From positions 1-14,891 of the forward strand of contig JBAZRT010000018.1 in assembly GCA_041662765.1 (NCBI GenBank): a stretch of 14,891 nt of DNA, given 5' to 3'. Below, in pieces: positions 1-6,743 of the stretch (its first letter is position 1; each line of letters opens with the position of its first letter). Under the pieces are notes generated by a model, which saw only the letters and a program-made list of their open reading frames with translations, searched no databases and had not been told where the DNA came from. The stretch is from JAPLXD01 sp041662765 (lineage in GTDB: Bacteria; Patescibacteriota; Minisyncoccia; Moranbacterales; UBA11712). Made by a program: the position numbers and the translations under genes.

Positions 1-765
1 CTCGGCGAGCAGGGTTTGGGAAAAGGGCGAAAGATTTTCGCACGGATGCTTCTCAACTATGTCCGGATGTGGGACAAAGCGGCGGCAGACCGGCCGGATT
101 TTTTCATCGCCAATTCGCGCTCAACGCAAACGAGAATAGAAAAATATTATAGGCGGGAGAGTGAGGTTGTTTATCCGCCGGTAGATGTGAATATGGAAGT
201 TGGACTTCCATATGGAAGTCCAACTTCCAAGTCGACTGAAGATTATTTTCTCATCGTCTCCCGTCTTTCTCCGTACAAAAAAGTTGAAATTGCGATCGAA
301 GCGATGAACAAATTGGATTTGCCGCTCATCGTGATAGGAGAGGGGGATCCAAAATATGTGAAATATTTGAAATCAATCGCCGGTTCGAAAACAAAATTTT
401 TGGGATGGAAATCGGACGAAAATACGAAAAAATATTTTGCCTCTTGCCGGGCATTTCTTTTTCCGGGCGAAGATGATTTTGGGATCGCGCCGGTTGAGGC
501 GATGAGTTTTGGGCGACCGGTGATCGCGCTTCGGCGTGGCGGGGCGACGGAAACGGTCATCGAAGGCGAGACGGGGGAATTTTTCGACGAGCCGATGATC
601 GAAGTTTTGGCTGATGCCGTGCGCCGGTTTCAAGAAAACGAAAAAAACTATGATCCCGAAAAAATACGCGCGCAGGCGGAGAAATTTTCAAAAGAAAAGT
701 TTGTGGAAAATATCAAAAGAGTGATTGGCGAGATGGTGAATGCAAGGGGAACCGATCAATTTTAG
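1..765 (+). CDS. Glycosyltransferase family 4 (GT-B fold), 5' truncated by window edge
   Basis: This is the C-terminal 254 residues of a group 1 / GT4 glycosyltransferase, which transfers a sugar from a nucleotide-sugar to a cell-envelope or polysaccharide acceptor on the cytoplasmic side. The frame is open to base 1, so the TTG at 16 is probably internal; family members are about 360-380 aa. Visible are the end of the N-terminal domain (YPPVDV), the opening of the C-terminal Rossmann domain (FLIVSRLSPYKK), the FLGW strand, and the donor-binding block FPGEDDFGIAPVEAMSFGRP. That block resembles WbaZ-like mannosyltransferases. In my alignment the first Glu of the EX7E motif is Asp (D158-X7-E166, counted from base 1), a conservative change. 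The interdomain linker carries 12 codons made of a perfect palindrome (separate entry). holB follows after 8 bases. The sugar and acceptor cannot be assigned. Confidence 0.9.
   Translation, partial: LGEQGLGKGRKIFARMLLNYVRMWDKAAADRPDFFIANSRSTQTRIEKYYRRESEVVYPPVDVNMEVGLPYGSPTSKSTEDYFLIVSRLSPYKKVEIAIEAMNKLDLPLIVIGEGDPKYVKYLKSIAGSKTKFLGWKSDENTKKYFASCRAFLFPGEDDFGIAPVEAMSFGRPVIALRRGGATETVIEGETGEFFDEPMIEVLADAVRRFQENEKNYDPEKIRAQAEKFSKEKFVENIKRVIGEMVNARGTDQF
194..229. repeat. 36-bp perfect nested palindrome inside the glycosyltransferase gene
   Basis: The 18-base half TGGAAGTTGGACTTCCAT is followed directly by its exact reverse complement, giving a 36-bp perfect palindrome centred between 211 and 212. 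Each half is itself a small hairpin: TGGAAGT, a 3-base loop, ACTTCCA. The unit is therefore a tandem pair of hairpins that can also fold as one long cruciform. Its length is exactly 12 codons, so the reading frame is kept, and it encodes the linker residues around MEVGLPYGSPTS between YPPVDV and the FLIVSR strand, where homologues tolerate length change. It looks like a small palindromic repeat that inserted into a coding gene. I saw no second copy in the window. Confidence 0.85.
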
Positions 766-773
766 AGAAAATC

Positions 774-1592
774 ATGCTTGATTCAAAAATCAAAACCTAT
801 CTTAACCGACTGGCAAATTCACTGAAACGGCCGAGTTCGTATATTTTCGCGGGGGCGGGCGAGGCGGAAAAAGAAGAGGCGGTTTTTCATTTTGTTTCAA
901 AACTCGCCGGGAAGTTTGAAGATGCCGGTTTTTTGGAAAGAGTGAAATCGAAAAATCATCCCGATGCGGTGATCATCGAACCCGAAATCGAAGAAAAGAA
1001 AGGGAAGACGAGAGAAAAAGAAATAAGCATCTCCCAAATTCGAGAAGCGCTTGAAAAGCTCAAGTTTTTTCCGTACGAGCTCAAAACAAAATTCTGCATC
1101 ATCAAGAAAGCGCAAAAAATGAACTCTGAAGCATCGAACGCGATCCTCAAGTCCCTTGAGGAGCCGACAGAAAGCGCGATTTTCCTGATCTTTGCGGATA
1201 ATATGGAATCACTTCTTCCAACAGTCGTGTCTCGTTGCGCCGTTCTTCGATTTCCTGAAACGGATCTTTCGCAGTGGAACGAAGAAAATCGGGAGCAATT
1301 CAAAAAAATATTCAGAAGTGAAATTTTCGAAAGGTTTGATTATATTGAAAAAATTTCGAAGAATAAAAATGAAATGATTGCCGTGCTGAAGGATTGGGAG
1401 CTGGTGATGGCGGAAAGTTTGAGGAAATTGCTGGCCGAACACGAAGGAAGCAAAGAAAATTGGGAAAACTCAGGAAAAGTAAAAAAAGTGATAGAATTGA
1501 TCGAAGACACAAGGGAATCGATCGTCCGGCTTGAATATACGAACGCGAATGCGAGAGGCGTGGGAGAAAGACTGGTTTTGGGAATGGGATGA
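774..1592 (+). CDS. holB: DNA polymerase III subunit delta' (clamp loader)
   Basis: Delta' is the stator subunit of the clamp loader that places the sliding clamp on primed DNA. The 272-aa protein shows the delta'/AAA+ order: a P-loop region at residues 24-37 (IFAGAGEAEKEEAV) lacking the GKT of a working Walker A; EISISQIREALEKL; KFCIIKKAQKMNSEASNAIL, the Walker B-equivalent strand with KMN; LKSLEEP; then LLPTVVSRC with the SRC motif at S153-R154-C155, which supplies the arginine finger to the neighbouring subunit. A dead P-loop with an intact SRC motif is the normal delta' pattern. It is shorter than the E. coli protein (334 aa), and the four zinc-binding cysteines usual in the family are absent: the only cysteines are the one in FCII and that of SRC. 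The ATG at 774 lies 8 bases after the glycosyltransferase stop with only a weak GAGA upstream. The C-terminal third is divergent and Lys/Glu-rich. Confidence 0.88.
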   Translation: MLDSKIKTYLNRLANSLKRPSSYIFAGAGEAEKEEAVFHFVSKLAGKFEDAGFLERVKSKNHPDAVIIEPEIEEKKGKTREKEISISQIREALEKLKFFPYELKTKFCIIKKAQKMNSEASNAILKSLEEPTESAIFLIFADNMESLLPTVVSRCAVLRFPETDLSQWNEENREQFKKIFRSEIFERFDYIEKISKNKNEMIAVLKDWELVMAESLRKLLAEHEGSKENWENSGKVKKVIELIEDTRESIVRLEYTNANARGVGERLVLGMG

Positions 1593-1603
1593 TCTCTGCG
1601 AGA

Positions 1604-1632
1604 ATGACAAAAATGAAAGTTCTGTTTATAAT
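1604..1632 (+). promoter_or_regulatory. Sigma-70-type promoter for the lipoprotein gene, possibly leaderless
   Basis: The -35 box ATGACA (1604-1609, five of six to consensus) is separated by 17 bases from a perfect TATAAT (1627-1632). Transcription would start about 6-8 bases past the -10 box, that is at 1638-1640, while the lipoprotein ATG is at 1639. The mRNA would therefore have almost no 5' leader. The promoter sits in the 46-base gap after holB. Confidence 0.7.
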
Positions 1633-1638
1633 GAGAGT

Positions 1639-2691
1639 ATGAAAATATATATAAAAACAATCGCATTTACGGCCTCTGTTTTGTTTTTGGCCGGTTGCTC
1701 TCTTATTTCGAGCTCTTCCGATGGCGGAGTTTTCCGTTCCAACGACGGCGGGAAAGTCTTTGCACAAAAAGTGAAGATTGATAAAAAAACGATGATCAGC
1801 TCCGTGGATGTGATGAGTTTGGCAGTGAATCCGCAAAACGGGAATGAAGTATATATCGGTACGAAATCAAATGGCGTGTTCAAAACGACCGATGCCGGCG
1901 AGAAATGGCAAGCGGTCAAAGTTTCGCCAGGCACAGTGACGAAAGCGTATGCGGTTGTGATTGATCCGACAAGCCCAAGCGTAGTCTATGTTGCGGCGAT
2001 TGCGGACGGCCGAGGGAAAATTTTGAAATCATCTGATGCCGGAGCGACTTGGAAAGAGGCATATACCGAGCCGTCGAATGGGCCATTTGTCCTTGCTTTG
2101 GCAATTGATCCGTCCGGGTCGGGAAAAATATTCGGCGGGACAACGGAAGGTCAGATCATTTTTTCGGACAATAACGGGGATTCATGGCAAAATTTGTATC
2201 GAACGCAAGGACAAGTATTCAAAATAACGATCGATTTCAAAAATTCAGATCTTGCCTATTTTGCGTTGAACCAAGGAGGATTGCTCAGGACTAAAGACGG
2301 AGGGAAGAATTTTGAAAATATTGGAAAAAATAATATTTTGAAGGGGAGTCAGCCGGTGGGAAAACCAACGTCGATCATGGCCGATCCGAACAAACAAGGC
2401 TGGATGTATGTCGGTACAACCACGGGACTTTTTCGAAGCAAAAACAGCGGAGATGATTGGGAGCTCGTGAAGGTGCTCAACAGTCCGAAGGAAAGTGCAA
2501 TCAGAGGAATCGCGATAAATCCCATAAATTCGGATGAAATTATCTATGGAGCTGCGCAGGCTTTTTATAAATCGGTGGACGGAGGACAAAGCTGGGCAAC
2601 GACGCAGTTCAGTGGAAGCCGGACGATCGAAACTGTTGTATACAATCGACAAGGTCCGGGAGTCATATACGTAGGAATGAACAAGAGATAA
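1639..2691 (+). CDS. Lipoprotein with seven Asp-box (BNR / VPS10-like) repeats
   Basis: A 350-aa secreted lipoprotein of unknown function. Residues 1-20 form a lipoprotein signal peptide: basic MKIYIK, a hydrophobic stretch, and the lipobox LAGC with C20 as the lipidation site. The rest is built of Asp-box repeats, pattern [ST]xDxGxxW/F, at about residues 34-41, 83-90, 131-138, 176-183, 218-225, 267-274 and 312-319, each followed by a strand of the type VYIGT or MYVGT. The spacing of 42-49 residues gives seven blades, as in a beta-propeller of the sialidase / Ycf48 / sortilin-VPS10 class. No sialidase catalytic residues were recognised, so a binding or scaffold role is likelier than an enzyme. 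The reading frame is open further upstream (ATG at 1531), but that would overlap holB and bury the signal peptide; ATG 1639 gives a clean signal peptide and fits the promoter. No Shine-Dalgarno site is visible. Confidence 0.85.
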   Translation: MKIYIKTIAFTASVLFLAGCSLISSSSDGGVFRSNDGGKVFAQKVKIDKKTMISSVDVMSLAVNPQNGNEVYIGTKSNGVFKTTDAGEKWQAVKVSPGTVTKAYAVVIDPTSPSVVYVAAIADGRGKILKSSDAGATWKEAYTEPSNGPFVLALAIDPSGSGKIFGGTTEGQIIFSDNNGDSWQNLYRTQGQVFKITIDFKNSDLAYFALNQGGLLRTKDGGKNFENIGKNNILKGSQPVGKPTSIMADPNKQGWMYVGTTTGLFRSKNSGDDWELVKVLNSPKESAIRGIAINPINSDEIIYGAAQAFYKSVDGGQSWATTQFSGSRTIETVVYNRQGPGVIYVGMNKR

Positions 2692-2748
2692 TGCTAGGGA
2701 TGCCGAGAATACAAATTTTACAGCGCCTAATTTTTATCAGTCAAAACT

Positions 2749-3306
2749 ATGCTAAATCAAATTGTCGAACAGTCGCGCCCGAAGATGGAAAAGGGAATCG
2801 AACGTTTCAAAGAAGAGATAAACAAGCTTCGCACTGGGCGGGCGAATTCGGCGATGGTGGAAAATTTGACGGTTGAATATTATGGAGCGAAAAGTCCTCT
2901 GAAGCAGGTGGCGAGCATCAACGTGCCCGAACCGCGGCTGATCGTTGTTCAGCCGTGGGACAAAGATAGCCTCGTGAATATTGAAAAAGCTATCAACGAA
3001 GCGCAATTGGGTCTCAACCCCGTGAATGACGGACAGGTGATTCGAATCGCCATTCCTGCGCTCAACGAGGAGCGGCGGACGGAACTTGTGCGGATGCTTG
3101 GAAAGTGTGCGGAAGATGCCAAGGTTGCTGTGCGCCAAGCTCGCGAGGAAGCCTGGGGCGAAATTCAAAATCTTGTGAAAAACGGAAAATTGGCGGAAGA
3201 CGACAAATTTCGCGGAAAGGATATGCTTCAAAAGGGCGTAGATGAATATAATGGGAAGATCGAGGAGATACGCGAAAAGAAAGAGAAAGAGACGATGGAA
3301 ATATAA
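2749..3306 (+). CDS. frr: Ribosome recycling factor
   Basis: RRF works with EF-G to split post-termination ribosomes so the subunits can be reused. The 185-aa length is the family norm. The protein follows the family end to end: the N-terminal helix (ERFKEEINKLRTGRANSAM), the domain II beta region (VEYYGAKSPLKQVASINVPEPR, QPWDK), GLNPVNDGQVIRIAIPALNEERR, and the two C-terminal helices ending KEKETMEI. In the loop where many homologues have RN[IV]RRD, this protein has RQARE, so the second Arg of the RR pair is Glu. There is no Shine-Dalgarno site or convincing promoter in the 57 bases before it, so it may be read from the lipoprotein promoter. rseP follows after 11 bases, an arrangement that resembles the frr/rseP neighbourhood of many bacteria. 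Confidence 0.97.
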   Translation: MLNQIVEQSRPKMEKGIERFKEEINKLRTGRANSAMVENLTVEYYGAKSPLKQVASINVPEPRLIVVQPWDKDSLVNIEKAINEAQLGLNPVNDGQVIRIAIPALNEERRTELVRMLGKCAEDAKVAVRQAREEAWGEIQNLVKNGKLAEDDKFRGKDMLQKGVDEYNGKIEEIREKKEKETMEI

Positions 3307-3317
3307 GTATATAAAAT

Positions 3318-4484
3318 ATGTTGACGGTACTGATTTTCATAATAATTCTTGGCCTTCTTGTCTTTGTCCATGAGCTTGGGCATTTTTTGGTTGCGCGTCG
3401 AAACGGGGTTTTTGCCGAAGAGTTCGGTTTTGGTTTTCCACCGCGTATTTTCGGCTTGTATAAGGACAAAAATGGCAAGAGAAAAATTGTTTGGGGATCA
3501 AAAGATGTGGAAAGCGAAGATACGATATATTCCGCCAATTGGATTCCGCTCGGAGGTTTTGTGAAGATAAGGGGCGAGGATGGGGAGGAAAATAAAGATC
3601 CGAAAAGTTTTGCGTCAAAAAAGCCGTTCACGCGAGTGAGAATTCTTGCGGCGGGAGTGGCAATGAATATTATTTTGGCGGCAGTTTTGCTCTCGATCGG
3701 ATATTTTGTCGGGATACCCCAAGCTGTTGAGGATACGGCGGCAGGAACATTGAAAGATGAAAAAATACAGATCATTGAAACGATCCCGGGAACACCAGCC
3801 GAACAGATGGGAATCAAAATCGGTGATCAGGTCGTCGGCGCGGTCGGGGACAACAATCAAATTGCGGGTTTCAGCACCATTGAGGATGTTCAAGGCTATA
3901 TAAACGCAAACAAAGGCCGGGAAATAAGTTTGGAAATAAGAAGAGGCGCTGAAACAGTTAAAGTCACGGGTATTCCGCGGACGGATTTTCCCGCCAGTGA
4001 AGGATCGCTTGGGATCAGTCTTGTGAAGACCGCTCAAGTTTCCTATCCGCTCCTTGAATCGATTTGGCGGGGAGTGCGTTCGACTTTTGATCTCGCTGGA
4101 ATGATCATTGTTGCTTTTGGAAGCTTGCTTTGGAAGTTGATCACCGGCCATTCGGTTGGAATGGATGTTTCCGGTCCGGTTGGGATTGCGGTGCTCACAG
4201 GACAAGTAGCAAAGCTCGGATTCATATATATTTTGCAGTTCGCAGCTGTTTTGTCGGTGAATCTCGCCATCATCAATATTCTGCCCATTCCCGCCCTTGA
4301 CGGAGGGAGAATTCTTTTTATACTTATCGAAAAAATAAAGGGAAATCCCGTAAGTCAAAAAATAGAGGCTCGCGCTCACAATATTGGGTTTGCGTTGCTT
4401 ATCACGCTGATGGTCGTCGTGACTTTCAGAGATGTGGCAAGACTGGATGTTCTTGAAAAAATAAAAAACCTGCTGGGAGGATAG
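3318..4484 (+). CDS. rseP: Site-2 zinc metalloprotease RseP/RasP family (M50B)
   Basis: An intramembrane metalloprotease that cuts transmembrane segments of regulators or leftover signal peptides. The 388-aa protein has the zinc motif HELGH at residues 18-22 in the first membrane segment, the membrane-reentrant PLGGFVK block (77-83), the second conserved segment AAGVAMN (111-117; many homologues have GPxxN, here the Pro is Val), a single periplasmic PDZ domain at about 145-215 (ETIPGTPAEQMGIKIGDQV), and the third zinc ligand in NILPIPALDGG with D328. A final hydrophobic segment follows. One PDZ domain rather than two is the Gram-positive and CPR style. The start is 11 bases after frr with no clear ribosome site. 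The last codons (GGAGGA) double as a strong ribosome site for the small gene at 4489. Its substrate is unknown; no anti-sigma factor gene is nearby. Confidence 0.95.
   Translation: MLTVLIFIIILGLLVFVHELGHFLVARRNGVFAEEFGFGFPPRIFGLYKDKNGKRKIVWGSKDVESEDTIYSANWIPLGGFVKIRGEDGEENKDPKSFASKKPFTRVRILAAGVAMNIILAAVLLSIGYFVGIPQAVEDTAAGTLKDEKIQIIETIPGTPAEQMGIKIGDQVVGAVGDNNQIAGFSTIEDVQGYINANKGREISLEIRRGAETVKVTGIPRTDFPASEGSLGISLVKTAQVSYPLLESIWRGVRSTFDLAGMIIVAFGSLLWKLITGHSVGMDVSGPVGIAVLTGQVAKLGFIYILQFAAVLSVNLAIINILPIPALDGGRILFILIEKIKGNPVSQKIEARAHNIGFALLITLMVVVTFRDVARLDVLEKIKNLLGG
4476..4480 (+). promoter_or_regulatory. Strong Shine-Dalgarno site for the 48-aa gene
   Basis: GGAGG, inside GGGAGGA at the very end of rseP, lies 8 bases before the GTG at 4489. 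It is the best Shine-Dalgarno match I see in the window, and it decides the start of the small gene. It also encodes the two terminal glycines of RseP, so it could be chance. Confidence 0.55.
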
Positions 4485-4488
4485 GGAC

Positions 4489-4635
4489 GTGTCGGAATTT
4501 TTTCAGAAGCAGGGAGCAAGACTCCTCTGCCTTGCGCTAGTAGTTGGGACTCGGTTGCTGGATGTTTTGGATGCGATTTCAAAATGGCTTTCAAATGTCC
4601 TGAAAAAAATAAAGGAAAAACATTCCGATGCATAA
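4489..4635 (+). CDS. Small basic amphipathic protein, 48 aa, GTG start
   Basis: I do not recognise this gene. It is a 48-codon frame starting with GTG 4 bases after the rseP stop, with GGAGG 8 bases upstream, ending in TAA at 4633-4635. The product begins MSEFFQKQG, has a hydrophobic stretch ARLLCLALVVGTRLLDVL (residues 10-27), and ends in an amphipathic, Lys-rich helix (ISKWLSNVLKKIKEKHSDA). This suggests a membrane-surface or single-pass peptide. Its stop codon lies inside the first hairpin before the terminator, so it would be the last gene of the frr-rseP unit. Support: ribosome site, spacing, coupling to rseP, protein-like composition, and it explains most of a gap of 376 bases. Against: it is short, starts with GTG, and no homologue is known to me. 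Confidence 0.5.
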   Translation: MSEFFQKQGARLLCLALVVGTRLLDVLDAISKWLSNVLKKIKEKHSDA

Positions 4636-4655
4636 AGCTGGTCTGATTATGCATC
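4627..4655 (+). other. Hairpin overlapping the small-gene stop codon
   Basis: GATGCATAA (4627-4635) and TTATGCATC (4647-4655) form a perfect 9-bp stem with an 11-base loop. It has no U-tract, so it is not a terminator alone, but it sits 6 bases before the terminator hairpin and may protect the 3' end of the frr-rseP-small gene transcript. Confidence 0.55.
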
Positions 4656-4661
4656 CTATCG

Positions 4662-4694
4662 AGGCGGTGTCGCGTGTCTGCATCGCCTTTTTTT
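4662..4694 (+). terminator. Intrinsic terminator after frr-rseP-small gene
   Basis: AGGCGGTG (4662-4669) pairs with CATCGCCT (4681-4688) in an 8-bp stem with one G-U pair and an 11-base loop, running into seven T residues at 4688-4694. It separates the protease unit from the mreB promoter 16 bases downstream. Confidence 0.8.
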
Positions 4695-4710
4695 CTTGGA
4701 TCTGCGAATT

Positions 4711-4739
4711 TTGACACAATATTTTTTTTGGGGTAATAT
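4711..4739 (+). promoter_or_regulatory. Consensus sigma-70 promoter of the mreBCD-mrdA operon
   Basis: A perfect -35 box TTGACA (4711-4716), a 17-base spacer and the -10 box TAATAT (4734-4739, four of six). The predicted start near 4746 leaves an untranslated leader of about 115 bases before mreB. Its place directly after a terminator supports it. Confidence 0.72.
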
Positions 4740-4745
4740 TAGGTA

Positions 4746-4860
4746 CTAGGAACGGAAAATAAATATAAAAATAGCCTAAAATTCACATATTGTTGAAATA
4801 GTTTTTTAGGTTTGTTCGATTTTTGTATTTCATATCGCGTGTTTCATGTTTTGTTAAATT
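4746..4860 (+). other. AT-rich mreB 5' leader with a candidate stem-loop
   Basis: The region from the predicted transcription start to the mreB ATG has no reading frame I would defend. AGCCTAAAA (4773-4781) can pair with TTTTAGGTT (4804-4812) in a 9-bp, AT-rich stem with one G-U pair and a 22-base loop. A weaker TTGAAA at 4793-4798 could be a second -35 box but has no good -10 partner. No known riboswitch was recognised. No Shine-Dalgarno site precedes mreB. Confidence 0.4.
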
Positions 4861-5913
4861 ATGCTTTCAAGAATTTTCGGAAAATTTTCAAAGAATATGG
4901 GGATTGACCTCGGAACAGCCAATACTCTCGTGTATGTTGAGGGCCGGGGGATCGTTATCAATGAACCGTCAGTTGTGGCTGTGAACCAGAAAACGGGACA
5001 AATTCTTGCGATTGGATCAGAGGCGAAAAAAATGGTTGGAAAAACTCCTTCGCATATCGTCGCAACGCGTCCGCTCGTGGACGGAGTGGTTTCTGATTTT
5101 GAGGCGACGGAACAGATGCTCCGCTATTTTATCGAAAAGGTTCACAAAGGAAGTTTCGCTTTTCTTCCTCGTCCGCAAGTCGTGATCGGAATTCCTTCGG
5201 GCGTGACGGAAGTGGAAAAACGGGCGGTTGTTGATGCAGCGGTGAACGCCGGAGCGCGGAAAGCCTACCTCGTCGATGAACCGATGGCGGCGGCGATCGG
5301 GGCGCGTCTTCCGGTTCAGGAAGCGTCGGGAAATATGATCGTTGACATTGGAGGCGGCACGACTGAAATCGCGGTGATCTCGCTTGGCGGCGTGGTCGTG
5401 TGCCGGAGCTTGCGCATTGCGGGAGATGAAATGAACGAAGACATCATCCGCTATTCTCGCGACGAATTCAACCTCTTGCTTGGAGAAAAAACGGCCGAGG
5501 ATATCAAAATTGCCATTGGGAGCGCATACGAGCTTGATGAGGTCCTTGAAATGCCGATGCGCGGGCGCGATCTGGTAACCGGTCTGCCGAAAGAAGTGAT
5601 TGTCAATGATTCGCAAATCCGGGAAGCCATATTCAGGTCAATAAAGATAATCGTCAACAATATAAAATCAACGATCGAAGAGACTCCGCCCGAGCTCCTC
5701 TCGGACATTATGCAAAGGGGGATCATTTTGGCCGGCGGAGGAAGCTTGATCCGCGGAATCAATAAATTGGTTGCCGAACAAACCGACATGCCAGTGCGCG
5801 TGATGGACGATCCGCTTACGGCTGTTGCGCGAGGCACGGGTATTATTCTTGAGCACCTTGAAGAGCTGAAAGATATTTTGGCGGAAACACAGTATGATAA
5901 AGTGAGATTTTAA
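4861..5913 (+). CDS. mreB: Rod shape-determining protein MreB (bacterial actin)
   Basis: MreB polymerises on ATP into membrane-bound filaments that orient side-wall peptidoglycan synthesis. The 350-aa protein is full length. It starts with a short amphipathic membrane helix (MLSRIFGKFSKN), then phosphate-1 motif DLGTANT (D16), catalytic E140 in VDEPMAAAIGA, phosphate-2 motif DIGGGTT (D162) and adenosine motif AGGGS (291-295), ending in the conserved RGTGIILEHLEEL region. The start at 4861 is the only one that gives the amphipathic helix directly before the actin core. It is the first gene of the cluster; the mreB stop is followed by 3 bases and then mreC, so translation is probably coupled. 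It implies a rod-shaped or elongating cell. Confidence 0.98.
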   Translation: MLSRIFGKFSKNMGIDLGTANTLVYVEGRGIVINEPSVVAVNQKTGQILAIGSEAKKMVGKTPSHIVATRPLVDGVVSDFEATEQMLRYFIEKVHKGSFAFLPRPQVVIGIPSGVTEVEKRAVVDAAVNAGARKAYLVDEPMAAAIGARLPVQEASGNMIVDIGGGTTEIAVISLGGVVVCRSLRIAGDEMNEDIIRYSRDEFNLLLGEKTAEDIKIAIGSAYELDEVLEMPMRGRDLVTGLPKEVIVNDSQIREAIFRSIKIIVNNIKSTIEETPPELLSDIMQRGIILAGGGSLIRGINKLVAEQTDMPVRVMDDPLTAVARGTGIILEHLEELKDILAETQYDKVRF

Positions 5914-5916
5914 ATT

Positions 5917-6720
5917 ATGAAATTTTTTTCTCGCAAAAATATAAAATTTCTTTTGATTGTCTTTTTTTTGTTGATCTTGATATTCGTGGGTCTTCGCGGA
6001 GCGGACAGTCCTTTCAAAGGATTTGTTCTGAGCGCATCAAGTCCCTTTCTCAAGACTTTCCGAATATTTTCCGGCGCCACAGCCGACTTTTTCAATTTTT
6101 TGAGATCAATTGGGGAGCTGAAGGACGAAAACGAAAAACTGATCCAAAAAAATCAGGAACTTCTGGCGGAAAATACGCGGCTTAAGGATACCGAAAAGGA
6201 AAATGAAGTCTTGAGAAAAGAGTTTGGACTTGCTCCGAAAAACAAGTTTGATTTTGAAGCCTCTTTTGTCATTGCTCAGGATCCGCAAGGGCTGGGAAAC
6301 TATATCATCATCGACAAAGGAAAAGATAAAGATATAAGAACGGGTATGTCAGCCGTTGTCTCGGGTGGGATTTTGATCGGCCGGGTGACTGATGTTTATC
6401 CAAACACCGCGAAGGTTACTCTTATCACTGATCCGGCGAGTGCGATCAACGCGGAAGTGCAGGATTCCAGTTCGAAGGGTATTGTGAACGGGGAGTATGG
6501 ATTGGGCGTCAAAATGAACATGATTTCCCAGGCGCAAGAAATAAAAGAAGGCGACTCGGTGGTCACTTCAGGGCTTGGTGGCGAAATTCCGAGAGGATTG
6601 GTGATTGGGAAAATTGGCCGGATAAGCCAATCAAAAGACAAGCTTTTTCAAGAGGCGTCGGTGTTGCCAGAAGCCGATTTTTCGGATCTGAGGATTGTTT
6701 TTATAGTGAAGAAATTTTGA
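5917..6720 (+). CDS. mreC: Rod shape-determining protein MreC
   Basis: MreC links cytoplasmic MreB to the periplasmic synthesis enzymes and activates PBP2. The 267-aa protein has a basic N-terminus (MKFFSRKNIK), one membrane segment (residues about 11-27), a coiled coil at about 66-105 (ELKDENEKLIQKNQELLAEN and onward), and the two-barrel MreC domain with GLGNYIIIDKGKDKDIRTGM, VVSGGILIGRV and VVTSGLGGEIPRGLVIG. The length is normal. It is tightly coupled to mreB (3-base gap) and precedes mreD by 23 bases. Confidence 0.97.
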   Translation: MKFFSRKNIKFLLIVFFLLILIFVGLRGADSPFKGFVLSASSPFLKTFRIFSGATADFFNFLRSIGELKDENEKLIQKNQELLAENTRLKDTEKENEVLRKEFGLAPKNKFDFEASFVIAQDPQGLGNYIIIDKGKDKDIRTGMSAVVSGGILIGRVTDVYPNTAKVTLITDPASAINAEVQDSSSKGIVNGEYGLGVKMNMISQAQEIKEGDSVVTSGLGGEIPRGLVIGKIGRISQSKDKLFQEASVLPEADFSDLRIVFIVKKF

Positions 6721-6743
6721 TATAGCAGTCTTTATAAAGGAAA

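Noticed and set aside
16..765. TTG at 16 as the start of the glycosyltransferase
   Set aside because: The frame is open to base 1 and the protein would lack most of its N-terminal domain; the true start is outside the window.
1531..1638. Longer start for the lipoprotein at 1531
   Set aside because: It would overlap holB and place 36 residues before a clean lipoprotein signal peptide.
2692..2748. Promoter in the gap before frr
   Set aside because: GATAAT (2687-2692) and TTTACA (2717-2722) were examined, but neither has a partner box at acceptable spacing.
3615..4379. 254-codon frame on the minus strand opposite rseP
   Set aside because: It lies wholly opposite a well-supported gene, has no recognisable domain or ribosome site, and its composition is that of an antisense shadow. 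The same applies to the long minus-strand frames at 3062-3817, 5017-5616 and 13142-13771.
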